64,000 nucleotides of DNA from Erysipelotrichaceae bacterium OPF54 (GCA_022834735.1 BQKD01000001.1:1837659-1901658); one strand, 5' to 3'; positions 10,329 to 18,713 are shown, counted from the stretch's first letter. The notes: generated by a model from the sequence alone, not told the origin. Made by a program: numbers and translations.

Positions 10329-10523
10329 ATGCCCTTCAGAATTCATAAGGTAGAATCGATTAACAAAACTGTCCGTATGCCTACCGATTTAATTGGTTCC
10401 TTGGAAAGATTAGCTACGCAGCATGACATCAGTTTTAATCAACTTGTAGTACAGTGTTGTCGCTATGCATTAGAAAATCTTGATATGACAGAAGATGAAC
10501 GCAGTCAGCTTCGTTCAGAATAA
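10329..10523 (+). CDS. Small ribbon-helix-helix (CopG/Arc-type) DNA-binding protein
   Basis: This 64-residue protein has the look of a ribbon-helix-helix regulator: a short beta strand KTVRMP, then helix one DLIGSLERLATQ, a turn HDISF, and helix two NQLVVQCCRYALEN. Such proteins dimerise and bind operators, often their own, and many serve as antitoxins or plasmid copy regulators. The ATG at 10329 was chosen because GAGAGGTGG lies about 6 nt upstream; a longer frame from 10227 has no ribosome site and AT-rich non-protein-like sequence. No toxin-like partner gene sits next to it, so it appears to be an orphan regulator inside the surface-protein region. A terminator follows at 10648. Confidence 0.72.
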   Translation: MPFRIHKVESINKTVRMPTDLIGSLERLATQHDISFNQLVVQCCRYALENLDMTEDERSQLRSE

Positions 10524-10647
10524 TAAATCTATCATTAATATCATCTATATCCCAAATCAAGGTTTTTCTTTCAAATTATCAAGTAGAGATAAAACAATTT
10601 TTCTCTTATGAGAACCCTTTAAAAATGTAATCAGCACGGACACTTGC

Positions 10648-10676
10648 GGAAGGAGTTGCTATCAATCCTTCCTTTT
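10648..10676 (+). terminator. Rho-independent terminator
   Basis: GGAAGGA, an 11-nt loop, TCCTTCC and TTTT form a stem of 7 bp. It is about 125 nt after the stop of the ribbon-helix-helix gene and faces the converging decayed surface gene. Confidence 0.6.
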
Positions 10677-10765
10677 CTATTCCCCTATGTATGGATCTGG
10701 ATAATTGCCTTTTTATAGAAGAAAAGAAGACGTGATCCTGCCATTTTCTATTTCTCCTTGTTCTT

Positions 10766-12754
10766 CTAAAGCTTTCTTTTCTTTCCGGTTAGGAATCCTA
10801 AACTGATCATGCCTAACAAACCCGCAAATAAAGAACTTGTCTTATGAATGACGACACCCGTGTCTGGCGAAGTTTTCGCATCTGTATTGTCGTCTGCTTG
10901 CTTTGCCTGTACCGTTTTAACGGAACCACTTTCATAGTTTGACCAGTTTTGGCCGCAGGCTTAGTGTCTGGTAGTGCCGGTTTTTCCTGTGGTTCATTGG
11001 CTTCATTGGCTGGTGTTGTGGGTTTTGTATTTATAGTTTGACTGGCAACGATAAACCACGAGAACGATGTCGTTTCAAACTCGTAATACTTGCCGTCAAC
11101 GATCTTGAATTGAGGTTCTGTCGCATCTGAGTCTTTATTTTCTTTATGGAACAGCCGGACTTCTTTGCCCGTGAATTCTTCCGGGATCGGAATTCGCACA
11201 GTAAATTTTCCATTTCGGCTGACTTCTTTTCCTTCCTCGTTTTCAAAATGGATATCATATCCTTTCGTTTGATAATCAGAGGAGAGGCCGAAGTTGTTGT
11301 CGGCTTCTGCTTCGTTGATCACGATCCGCAGTCCTGCCAGATCTTCTTTTGTTTCGGCTTTGACCTGATATCCATCCTGAGCGAAGATTGTCTTTAAGAT
11401 CGGTACGTCCGGACTGTCCAATGTGTCTCCGGGCTGTACGATCAGAAGATCGGGCCATTGGTCTTTTACAATTTTTATGAGCTGATCGCGTTCTACGGAC
11501 AGTCCGTTGTCTTCATCGGTCTGCGTTTGTTCCGTAACCCGCTTTCGATTGATCGAAAGGTCCGAGCTGGCAAAAGCATTCGTCATTCGATTTGGTGACT
11601 CAAACACCCATAGAAGCACGATCCGTTTTAATACATCGTATCGGTACTGCTTTCCAAAGAAACGTTTTGTGTTCTCCATTGACCGAAGAAACTCCGCTCA
11701 TCAAAGAAAAGGACGCGCTGCTTCCGATCAGTTTCATGTTGCCAAAATTAACTGCCCGCTATACAGAAGAAATCACCTTTTCCTGCGTATTCATATTTTT
11801 TGTGTTGCCAAGAAAACCGATGATGCCTCCTGTATATACATCAATCAAATGATTGACAGTGATCGAACCGGAATTCACACAGCTGCGGATAACCGTATGA
11901 TCGGCTTTTCCGTTCAAAAGACTGCATGTGGCGTAACCGGCAATTCCGCCAATATATTTGCCCGTCGCCATCGGCGCGATATCGAGCGATTGTCTGGAAT
12001 TAACAGAAATATTCGTATAATTCGTGCAGTTTGAAATAGGTGTCTCATTTTCAGTACGTCCTACGATTCCTCCTATGTTTCCTCCATGCTGCATGGCATA
12101 ATGATCCATACCATCATAAGACCAGTTGCTTACATAAACGTCGATCGAGCCTGACACTTCGCAGTTTTCGATCGTTCCCCCGTTCCATCCGGTCAGACTG
12201 CCAACCGCAAGCTTTACCGACTCGTCCTCTTTCTGTTTGTTCCATGGCATATTGGCCATATCCAGATCGAGATCTACATCCAGCAGACGGATATTTTTCA
12301 GAATCCCTTCATTTTTCGCAAACCGCCCGTAAAATTCATCCGGAACCTTATATTGCGATTCTTTGACCTGCAGATGAGAGATCGCGTAATCCGCCCCATC
12401 AAATACGCCTGTGAAGGACTGGGTGCCTTGAGTTTCTGTCTCCATACCAAACGACATTCATTCCACACCACTTAGATCAATGTTTCCGATCTGTACATAG
12501 TGCGCATTCAGATCGTATCGGACCGCATCCAGTTCGTCCGCACTCGATACCTGATACGGATCCAAATTCTTTTCCTGATTTCCTTCTTTTGCTGCGGTTT
12601 TCTATGCAGCCATTGTATCGATCACAACAGCCTCTTCCCCTTCCTGTACGGCAGCAGGATCCGGCAGTTCCCCTTCTTTTGCCAGCGCCTGGGCTGTAGC
12701 GGGAGCCAGCAGCATCGCAGCCGCAACCGCACCGTAAATATGTGTTTTTTTCAT
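10766..12754 (-). pseudogene. Decayed GLUG/SDNNFG surface-protein paralogue
   Basis: This is the remains of a third wall-anchored protein. It starts at 12754 with MKKTHIYGAV, nearly the signal peptide of the intact paralogue at 5909-9265. The frame is broken by TAG at 12602-12604, by TGA at 12458-12460 at the place where both intact copies have Trp in GINW, and by TAG at 11759-11761. Between about 11760 and 11680 the frame shifts and a large middle part is missing. The frame from 11679 then carries one SDNNFG-type domain (ADNNFGLS) very close to the third domain of the intact paralogue. A last frameshift near 10925 puts the sorting signal TSPDTGVVIHK and tail KKRKL, ending at 10766, in another frame. 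The sequence is more GC-rich than the intact paralogues, closer to the rest of the window. Confidence 0.85.
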
Positions 12755-12981
12755 ATTCAAATGTCCTTTCTGTATAGATTTATAAACGCTCACATTGTTA
12801 TTTTTTATTATAGTCTTTTTGTTTTCATTTACATCCCCGCTGTCCCGAGATGCACAGATCTTGTCCCAAAAAACCGATCCGTTAAATGTTTTTTGAAAAT
12901 TCTTCAAAAAAAAGTCCACTTTCCTCTTCAAAATACGTATATATAGATAGGGCCTTTTCTGGTCCCGAAAGGAGGAATGCC
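12755..12981. other. Intergenic region between divergent genes
   Basis: This stretch of 227 bp separates the start of the decayed surface gene from the start of the nuclease gene. It contains AT-rich runs and the AGGAGG ribosome site of the nuclease gene. No further gene was seen. Confidence 0.4.
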
Positions 12982-14106
12982 ATGTCTGCTTATGATCTGA
13001 ACCGGAAAGGAGAATGTACGATTGAAAAAAATGGCCGTTCGCGCCCATCTAAGCGCGATTTCCATACCCGTTCCAGAACCGTTCGTCTTCTCAGCACCCG
13101 CCCTCTTCCGACCTCTCTTTCTCTTGCGCTGGCCGCCACTACGCTGCAGGCACGCTACGACGCCTCCTGCAAACGCGTCCTATCCGAAAAAGTTATCCTG
13201 GCCTGGATCCTTCACACCTGCGTTCCTGAATATAAAACGATCCCCATAGACAAGATCATGAACCAATACATTGACGACCCCCACATCAGCACCATACCGG
13301 TTCACCGCGACCTTCCCCGCATCCGGGGAGGAAACACCGAAGACAAGACCTTGTTCGAAGGAACCGTTTTCTTCGACATCTTTTTTACTGCCTTTCTTCC
13401 CGACACCCATGAAAAAACACTGCTTTTGATCAATATCGAGGCACAGAACAATTTTCATCCCGGCTACCCGCTTCTTTCCACAATGGTATACAATATGTGT
13501 AGAGAAGTATCGTTCCAGCACGGTGTCGAATTTGCAGGAAGCCACTATGAAAACATCCAGAAGGTGTATTCGATCTGGATCTGTCTGGATCCGCCCGAAA
13601 AATACGCGAACACGATAACAAGGTTTCGGCTGACAGAAGAACAGGCGATCGGTCATGCAAAGTGGAAAGAAGAAGACTATGATCTGCTCTGCGGCGTGAT
13701 GGTGTGTCTTGGCGGAGCAGGCCATGAACGCTACGAAGGAATCCTCCGGCTGCTGGACGTGCTGTTTTGCGACGAGATGAAAGAAAGCGAAAAGAAAAAA
13801 GTATTGGAAGAGGACTATGATATTCAAATGAGCAAAACGATGGAAGAGGAGGTAAATACTATGTGTGATCTGGGAAGCGGGTTAGCAAAGAAACATTACA
13901 GCAATGGTTTTAACAATGGATTTAATAACGGATTTGATAACGGATTTTCTGGCGGGCAGATCGAACTGATCCAAAACTATATGCATACTCATGATCTTTC
14001 TGCAGAAAAGGCCATGGAAGCATTAGGCGTTGCACAAAAGGATCGCCTGCGCTATGCAGAAATGATAAAAAAGCAGGACAAAACAACGTTTAGAGGGACA
14101 TCATGA
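12982..14106 (+). CDS. PD-(D/E)XK nuclease family transposase (Rpn-like)
   Basis: This 374-residue protein matches the Rpn/PDDEXK_2 group, often annotated as putative transposases that promote recombination by cutting DNA. Visible marks are the entry helix RYDASCKRVLSEKVILAWIL, the strand with an acidic residue FFDIFF, and the core strand INIEAQNNF where E and Q fill the usual catalytic positions, followed by HPGYPLLSTMVY and KVYSIWICLDPP. The N-terminal 60 residues are Arg/Ser-rich. Near the C-terminus a low-complexity linker of NGFNNGFNNGFDNGF sits where relatives carry GIE/GIEQG-type repeats. AGGAGG lies 6 nt before the ATG at 12982. The tail of the gene is duplicated directly downstream. 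The context is a decaying surface-protein region. Activity is not known. Confidence 0.8.
   Translation: MSAYDLNRKGECTIEKNGRSRPSKRDFHTRSRTVRLLSTRPLPTSLSLALAATTLQARYDASCKRVLSEKVILAWILHTCVPEYKTIPIDKIMNQYIDDPHISTIPVHRDLPRIRGGNTEDKTLFEGTVFFDIFFTAFLPDTHEKTLLLINIEAQNNFHPGYPLLSTMVYNMCREVSFQHGVEFAGSHYENIQKVYSIWICLDPPEKYANTITRFRLTEEQAIGHAKWKEEDYDLLCGVMVCLGGAGHERYEGILRLLDVLFCDEMKESEKKKVLEEDYDIQMSKTMEEEVNTMCDLGSGLAKKHYSNGFNNGFNNGFDNGFSGGQIELIQNYMHTHDLSAEKAMEALGVAQKDRLRYAEMIKKQDKTTFRGTS
13903..13946 (+). repeat. 12-nt in-frame repeat array (NNGF), copy 1
   Basis: Tandem units of the type AATGGATTTAAT / AACGGATTTGAT encode Asn-Gly-Phe repeats inside the nuclease gene. The matching array in the downstream duplicate is exactly one 12-nt unit longer. 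Confidence 0.8.
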
Positions 14107-14340
14107 TGAGTGATCTGGGAAGCGGGTTGGCAAAGAAACATTACAGCAATGGTTTTAACAATGGATTTAATAACGGATTTAACAATGGTTTTGATAACGG
14201 ATTTTCTGGCGGGCAGATCGAACTGATCCAAAACTATATGCATACTCATGATCTTTCTGCAGAAAAGGCCATGGAAGCATTAGCGTTGCCCAAAAAGATC
14301 GCCTGCGCTATGCGGAAATGATCAAGAATACCGAGAAGTA
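14103..14340 (+). pseudogene. Partial tandem duplicate of the nuclease C-terminus
   Basis: This stretch repeats the last about 220 nt of the preceding nuclease gene (13865-14083) almost base for base: SDLGSGLAKKHYS, the NGF repeat linker, then GGQIELIQNYMHTHDLSAEK. It opens with ATGATG and could give a 72-residue peptide, but it lacks the whole nuclease domain. Near its end one base is missing relative to the parent (GCATTAGCG against GCATTAGGCG), shifting the frame; the parent-like frame would end at a TAA near 14340. Its NGF array (14148-14203) is 12 nt longer than in the parent. It is best read as a duplication remnant, although a short expressed peptide cannot be excluded. Confidence 0.75.
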
Positions 14341-14341
14341 A

Positions 14342-14389
14342 AAAAAGCCTTATATCTGATCCTATCGATCCATAGATATAAGGTTTTTA
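14342..14389. terminator. Bidirectional terminator
   Basis: AAAAAGCCTTATATCT and AGATATAAGGTTTTT form a long stem with one bulged G and A/T runs on both sides. It separates the plus-strand nuclease remnant from the converging antiporter gene and can serve both. Confidence 0.8.
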
Positions 14390-14409
14390 TTACATGTTTA
14401 ATTATATGA

Positions 14410-15657
14410 TTATTTTACCATCGGATTAGCGAGGATCCCGTTGATTTCATGCTGTTCGAATTCACTGACTGTCGATTCCTTGAAATCCGGATCATCCGCT
14501 TTATGCTTGTATGCCATCTTGAGGAAGATCGGGGTAATAACGGTCGTAAATACGACACAAAGCAGGATCGGGGTCACGAAGGTTTCCGGCAGGATCCCAA
14601 GATTCATTCCTTTATCGGCAACGATCAATGCGACTTCTCCGCGCGAGATCATTCCGCAGCCGATACGCAGCGCCTGCGAAGGGGTATACCGGCAAAGCAG
14701 GGCGCCGCCGCAGCAGCCAATGATCTTTGTCAGCACCGCGCCGACGCACAAGATCGCGACAAGTCCGACAAGAGACCAGGTTACCTGGATCGGAGCCAGT
14801 TTCAGGCCAATGCTCGCAAAGAAGATCGGCGTGATGAGCATGTAGGATAGCGTTCCGATCCGTTTTGTCACATACTCGCACTGAGCTGTTCCGGAAATGA
14901 TCAGACCGCCCACAAAGCTGCCGGTAATATCGGCTACGCCAAAAAATTCTTCCGAGCAGTAAGCCATGATCAGCGCGAACGCGAACGATACGATCGAATA
15001 CCGCTGCAGTCCGTGGGTCGGATCCGTACTGAACCACCACTTGAACACTTTATGCATGACAAGTCCGACAACGACCGAGAAAATAAAGAATCCGAGGATC
15101 TTCAATAAAACGACGCCGACATTCACGCTCGCATCCGCCATACCGGTCACAAGAGTCAGGCACACGATCCCGAGAACATCATCAATGACAGCGGCTGCCA
15201 GGATGACATTGCCGCTCTCTGTCGACATACAGTTCATTTCCTTGAGCGTCTCGACTGTGATCCCCACGCTCGTCGCCGTAAAGATCACGCCAATGAACAG
15301 ATTTTCGATCCATGCCTCGGGTCCCACATTATAGCACATGCCGATCAGATATCCGCCAATCAAAGGGATCAGCACACCAAGCAGCGCGATCACGAACGCC
15401 TTGGAACCCGCTTTCTTCAGATCCATGATACTTGTTTCCAGACCGGCAGAAAACATCAGCACGATCACACCGATTTCTGAAAGGGAAGAAATGAGATTGC
15501 TAGGCCGCACCACATTCAGCATGGCCGGACCGAGCACGATTCCTGCGATCAGCGCGCCTACGACACTTGGCATCCTCAGTTTTTTCGAGAATATGCCAAA
15601 CGCTTTCGTAAACAGCAGGATAATCGCAATATCCAGTAAGTAACGATAGCTTTCCAT
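14410..15657 (-). CDS. CPA2-type monovalent cation:proton antiporter
   Basis: This 415-residue integral membrane protein matches the Kef/NapA (CPA2) sodium-potassium/proton exchanger domain. About a dozen hydrophobic segments run through residues 5-380. Family signatures include LRMPSVVGALIAGIVLGP near the N-terminus, VLMFSAGLETSI (the partly unwound helix with its acidic residue), TATSVGITVETL, AAVIDDVLGI (the paired acidic residues expected to carry the proton and cation) and GMISRGEVALIVADKG. It ends with a short polar cytoplasmic tail and has no TrkA-N or Usp domain, so it is a single-domain exchanger. GGAGG lies about 8 nt before the ATG. It seems to stand alone. Substrate ion (Na+ or K+) cannot be told. 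Confidence 0.88.
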   Translation of the reverse strand: MESYRYLLDIAIILLFTKAFGIFSKKLRMPSVVGALIAGIVLGPAMLNVVRPSNLISSLSEIGVIVLMFSAGLETSIMDLKKAGSKAFVIALLGVLIPLIGGYLIGMCYNVGPEAWIENLFIGVIFTATSVGITVETLKEMNCMSTESGNVILAAAVIDDVLGIVCLTLVTGMADASVNVGVVLLKILGFFIFSVVVGLVMHKVFKWWFSTDPTHGLQRYSIVSFAFALIMAYCSEEFFGVADITGSFVGGLIISGTAQCEYVTKRIGTLSYMLITPIFFASIGLKLAPIQVTWSLVGLVAILCVGAVLTKIIGCCGGALLCRYTPSQALRIGCGMISRGEVALIVADKGMNLGILPETFVTPILLCVVFTTVITPIFLKMAYKHKADDPDFKESTVSEFEQHEINGILANPMVK

Positions 15658-15730
15658 TTAAACATCCTCCATAACGTACGGCAGCTATACTACACCCGTA
15701 CGCCAGGTAAAATCTATCTCTTTTTTTCAT

Positions 15731-15762
15731 GAAACCGCTTTATTTCAAGAGAAAGCGGTTTC
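15731..15762. other. Inverted repeat upstream of the antiporter gene
   Basis: GAAACCGCTTT and AAAGCGGTTTC form an 11-bp perfect stem with a loop of about 10 nt, about 75 nt before the antiporter start. It is followed by TTTTT on the plus strand a few bases later. It could be a terminator or an operator; I cannot tell. Confidence 0.4.
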
Positions 15763-15894
15763 AGGTTTTTCGCTTTTGTCCCTTTTAATTTAAGTAATTT
15801 TTTATCATTTTTTAATGACAAAGATTAACGCAAAATTCTTTTTTGTTCTGTTTTCCAGACTAACGCTATATTGAAAACATGGAGGAGGCGCACG

Positions 15895-16241
15895 ATGCTC
15901 CTTTTGATCGCAGGCACATCGCATGCCGGAAAAACCTGTCTTGCACAAAAGCTGCCCGAAAAACTGAAGTATCCTTATCAGTCCATCGATCATCTGAAAA
16001 CGGGACTGAAATCATCAAGACCACCATAGAAAACGATCAAGATCTCATGATCAAAGGATGTTACATTCCTTGCGACCGGAAAAAAGATTTCGAACCCTCT
16101 TGCAAAAACTAGATCTGATATGTGTGCCTCGTACTCAACGAAATTTATATCAGAAAGCATCGCCAGAAAACGATCCTCATTGAGCATCAATACGAAACAG
16201 AGATCGAAAATGCCATCCGCCTGATCTATACATTCTGGTGA
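15895..16241 (+). pseudogene. Decayed P-loop kinase (adenylate/2-phosphoglycerate kinase-like)
   Basis: An ATG after GGAGG opens MLLLIAGTSHAGKTCLAQKL, with a Walker A motif GTSHAGKT, then YQSIDHLKTGL, and stops at TAG about 45 codons in. The next parts of a familiar small kinase follow in other frames: IIKTTIENDQDLMIKGCYIP (frame +1, through 16112), then traces of a YSTKFISESI-like strand, then LIEHQYETEIENAIRLIYTF ending in TGA at 16239-16241. The order and content match Clostridia-type P-loop kinases of about 190 residues that have lost an internal segment and taken two or more frameshifts. No intact kinase can be made. Confidence 0.68.
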
Positions 16242-16249
16242 ACGAATCG

Positions 16250-16280
16250 AAAAAAGCCGACCGGAACAGTCCGGTCGGCT
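16250..16280 (-). terminator. Rho-independent terminator after the nuclease gene
   Basis: On the minus strand AGCCGACCGGA, a CTGT loop and TCCGGTCGGCT form a perfect 11-bp stem followed by a T run. It ends the nagA-nuclease operon. Confidence 0.88.
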
Positions 16281-16309
16281 CAATTTGATCACCTATTCAT
16301 TTTGTTGAT

Positions 16310-17194
16310 TTATTGTCCGCTCATGCACTGCGCATGGACCGTATAGCCCTGATCGAGCAGATCCTGCAGCTTGCCGCGGTAAAACTCCTTATTGTTTTCG
16401 TTCATCGACCTTACCGAAGCGCAGTCCGGAAAATGGATCTTTTTCGTATTCGTGTTCAGGACATACGTCCCGTCTTCTTCTGTCGTTTCATTCGTTTCCC
16501 CACTCAGACGGCTGTCTCCGGTCGCGTAATCGATCTCGATGCCCGGCTGCACATTGTAAGCGTAAACGTTATAGGAAATTCCTTCCCCTTCATCTTCTAC
16601 CGAATAGCCTTCCATGATCACGCCATCCGCCACCAGATTGTCTCCCGTATAAACGGGCGTAACACGGTACATGACATGATTGCCCGTTTCCTTGATATAA
16701 TCGCGCACCATATCCTCGAACGGCTTCATGCCCTGAATGTTCAAATACCGCGTCCCGGTCATCAGATTGTCCGGATTCGCGTCCTCTCCGGTCAAAGACC
16801 ACGCGATCAGATGACACCGGTTGTACAGGCTTTTTCCGTCCACGTTGTCATATTGTACCGAATGCCATCCTGTCGGCTTCACGCTCGAGATATTTCCCCG
16901 CTCCTTTGTCGGCAGCAGATCGGGACCGATCGAAGCAAACGCTCCTGTGACCCGGCCCAGAGCATCCAGATCATAATACGTTTCAAAAGAATCGTCCGTG
17001 ATCTCTTCTTCGGTAAACGCAGGCGCATTGCCGTTCAGCGCGACATAGGCCTGATCCGTATAGGCAGGAATCGAATCGGCCGAAACCGGAGCCTGCGGCG
17101 CGCCGGTCTGCGCACACCCGCTCAGCGAAAGCGCGAGAATCCCGAAAGCAGCTAGCAGCTTATGAAACAGTCCGTGATGTTTTTTATTTTTCAT
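16310..17194 (-). CDS. Secreted DNA/RNA non-specific endonuclease lipoprotein
   Basis: This 294-residue exported nuclease begins with a lipoprotein signal ending LSGC. The core resembles EndA-type beta-beta-alpha-metal nucleases: GWHSVQYDNVDG, then NRCHLIAWSLTG, where His would act as general base, then NPDNLMTGTRYLN, whose Asn residues would hold the metal ion, and GNHVMYRVTPVYTGDNLVADGV. A separate C-terminal segment, KKIHFPDCASVRSMNENN...HAQC, resembles the small Cys/His modules found behind many secreted nucleases. It probably degrades extracellular DNA or RNA, for nutrients or DNA uptake. The ATG overlaps the stop of the upstream 127-residue gene (ATGA), so the two are translationally coupled in an operon with nagA. 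Confidence 0.85.
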   Translation of the reverse strand: MKNKKHHGLFHKLLAAFGILALSLSGCAQTGAPQAPVSADSIPAYTDQAYVALNGNAPAFTEEEITDDSFETYYDLDALGRVTGAFASIGPDLLPTKERGNISSVKPTGWHSVQYDNVDGKSLYNRCHLIAWSLTGEDANPDNLMTGTRYLNIQGMKPFEDMVRDYIKETGNHVMYRVTPVYTGDNLVADGVIMEGYSVEDEGEGISYNVYAYNVQPGIEIDYATGDSRLSGETNETTEEDGTYVLNTNTKKIHFPDCASVRSMNENNKEFYRGKLQDLLDQGYTVHAQCMSGQ

Positions 17195-17574
17195 CGGACA
17201 TATACCTCTTTGATGATCTTGTCATGCGAATAGCCTTTGATCACGCTCACATCTTTAAGTGTCATGCTTTTATAATCGAATGTCAGTCTGACATCAGCCG
17301 GATACACCTTATCCCAGCGGTAAATGATCAGCTCGTCAAAGTCAAGAAGATCGAGATCGTCCTTTTCCAGGAATACGTTCCTGCAGTCTTTCAGATCATC
17401 TGTCACTACGATATTGTCATAGCCTTCGAAAAGCTTCGCGCTGTATTCGCTCATACCGATTTCTTCATTGCCTATCGTCTTTTCGATATCCACGGCTACT
17501 TCCCTGTCTCTGGACTGCCGGCGATCGTTAAAAAGCAGACCATCCTTTTGATCAAGGCACATAAACACCCGCAT
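17191..17574 (-). CDS. Conserved hypothetical protein (127 aa)
   Basis: This is a small cytoplasmic protein without signal or membrane segments. It begins MRVFMCLDQKDGLLFNDRRQSRD, which is typical of a Clostridia protein family that often carries the questionable label ribonuclease Z. It later has MSEYSAKLFEG and LIIYRWDKVYPADVRL. I do not see the metal-binding motif of real RNase Z, so I do not assign that function. It sits in a tight operon: nagA upstream overlaps it (TAATG) and the secreted nuclease downstream overlaps its stop (ATGA). Function is unknown. Confidence 0.75.
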   Translation of the reverse strand: MRVFMCLDQKDGLLFNDRRQSRDREVAVDIEKTIGNEEIGMSEYSAKLFEGYDNIVVTDDLKDCRNVFLEKDDLDLLDFDELIIYRWDKVYPADVRLTFDYKSMTLKDVSVIKGYSHDKIIKEVYVR

Positions 17575-18713
17575 TAAAATGCTTTTTTGCCTTTCACATA
17601 CGTCATGAGCACATCGTAATTGTCATCCAGGACAACAAGATCGGCATCTTTGCCAGCCTGGATCGAACCTTTGCGATCCTCTACGCCAAGAAGCCGTGCC
17701 GGATTCAACGTGCAGGAATTGATCGCCGCCAGCCATGGGACCTGCGCCTTTTCATGAACGATCATCAGGCCTTTGTTCACGTTCAATGTCGAGCCGGCCA
17801 GATTGCCAGCCCCGACAAGATGTGCCGAACCATCCTCGAACAGTTCGATCTCGTTGCCACCAAACAGCACCCGCGTGCCGACAGGAAGCGACTTGACCAT
17901 CAGCGAATCCGTGATCATGATCGCGTGATCATTTCCCTTCGCCTTGAAGAAATCATTGATCGCCGCATAATGCGAATGGTTACCGTCGCAGATGATTTCT
18001 CCGTACACTTCGCGAAAGCGCAGGGCCGCGCCGACAAGGCCAGGCTCGCGATGATGGAACTTTGTCATTCCGTTGTATACGTGCGTCATGCTTCTTGCCC
18101 CGTTTGCGATCGCATCTGCCGCCTGTTCATACGTAGCGCCGGAATGTCCCTGGCTTGCCACGATATTCTGCGAAACAAGATAGTGAAGCAGATCGTAATT
18201 GCAGTCATGCTCGCAGGCCATCGTCACAACCTTGATCATATTATGACTTGCTTTCTGGTAGCGTTTGAACTGTTCCACATCGGCCGGGACACAGTACTGT
18301 TCCGGCTGCGCTCCCTTATACACCTGATCCAGATACGGTCCTTCGAAATGAATTCCAAGGATCTCGGCGCCTTCATAGCCTTCCTCAGCCACTTTCGCCA
18401 CATTGGCGACCGCCTTGGTCAGAACCTCTTCGCTCTGCGTGATCGTTGTCGGAAGCAGGCCCGTGACCCCTTCCTTCACGATATTTTTTGTCCAGTTGCG
18501 CAGCCCTTCCGGTGTCGCGTCATTTGTATCCCATCCATATGCCCCGTGCGTATGGATATCGATAAATCCCGGAACGATCCGCTTGTCGCCGTAATCCTCG
18601 TCCACATCTTTTGTTCCATACGGATAAAGAGCCGTGATCTTTTCGTCATTCATTTCGATCTGAGCTTCCATCCACATGTCCAGCACCCAGACTTTTCTGC
18701 TTTGAATTATCAT
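17574..18713 (-). CDS. nagA: N-acetylglucosamine-6-phosphate deacetylase
   Basis: NagA removes the acetyl group from N-acetylglucosamine-6-phosphate, giving glucosamine-6-phosphate and acetate in amino-sugar and cell-wall recycling. The 379-residue length is normal. Amidohydrolase marks are VPGFIDIHTHGAYG (metal-binding His pair), ILGIHFEGPYL with the metal-binding Glu, VASQGHSGATYEQA with a metal His, MTHVYNGM, ICDGNHSHYA and MITDSLM with the catalytic Asp. The C-terminal NPARLLGVEDRKGSIQAGKDADLVV closes the small beta domain typical of these enzymes. It opens a three-gene operon with the 127-residue protein and the secreted nuclease. nagB is not in the window. Confidence 0.95.
   Translation of the reverse strand: MIIQSRKVWVLDMWMEAQIEMNDEKITALYPYGTKDVDEDYGDKRIVPGFIDIHTHGAYGWDTNDATPEGLRNWTKNIVKEGVTGLLPTTITQSEEVLTKAVANVAKVAEEGYEGAEILGIHFEGPYLDQVYKGAQPEQYCVPADVEQFKRYQKASHNMIKVVTMACEHDCNYDLLHYLVSQNIVASQGHSGATYEQAADAIANGARSMTHVYNGMTKFHHREPGLVGAALRFREVYGEIICDGNHSHYAAINDFFKAKGNDHAIMITDSLMVKSLPVGTRVLFGGNEIELFEDGSAHLVGAGNLAGSTLNVNKGLMIVHEKAQVPWLAAINSCTLNPARLLGVEDRKGSIQAGKDADLVVLDDNYDVLMTYVKGKKAF

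Noticed and set aside
12458-12460. TGA at a Trp position as a sign of Mollicute-type code (TGA = Trp)
   Set aside because: Other genes in the window end at TGA and use TGG for Trp, and this frame also has two TAG stops and frameshifts, so simple decay explains it.
12886-12981. Longer start of the PD-(D/E)XK nuclease gene at 12886
   Set aside because: The extension has no ribosome site, while AGGAGG stands 6 nt before the ATG at 12982.
13180-13827. Minus-strand frame of 215 codons opposite the nuclease gene
   Set aside because: It lies fully inside a recognisable plus-strand gene and shows no protein-like pattern of its own.
17191-17574. Annotation of the 127-aa protein as ribonuclease Z
   Set aside because: The HxHxDH metal motif and the required length are absent.
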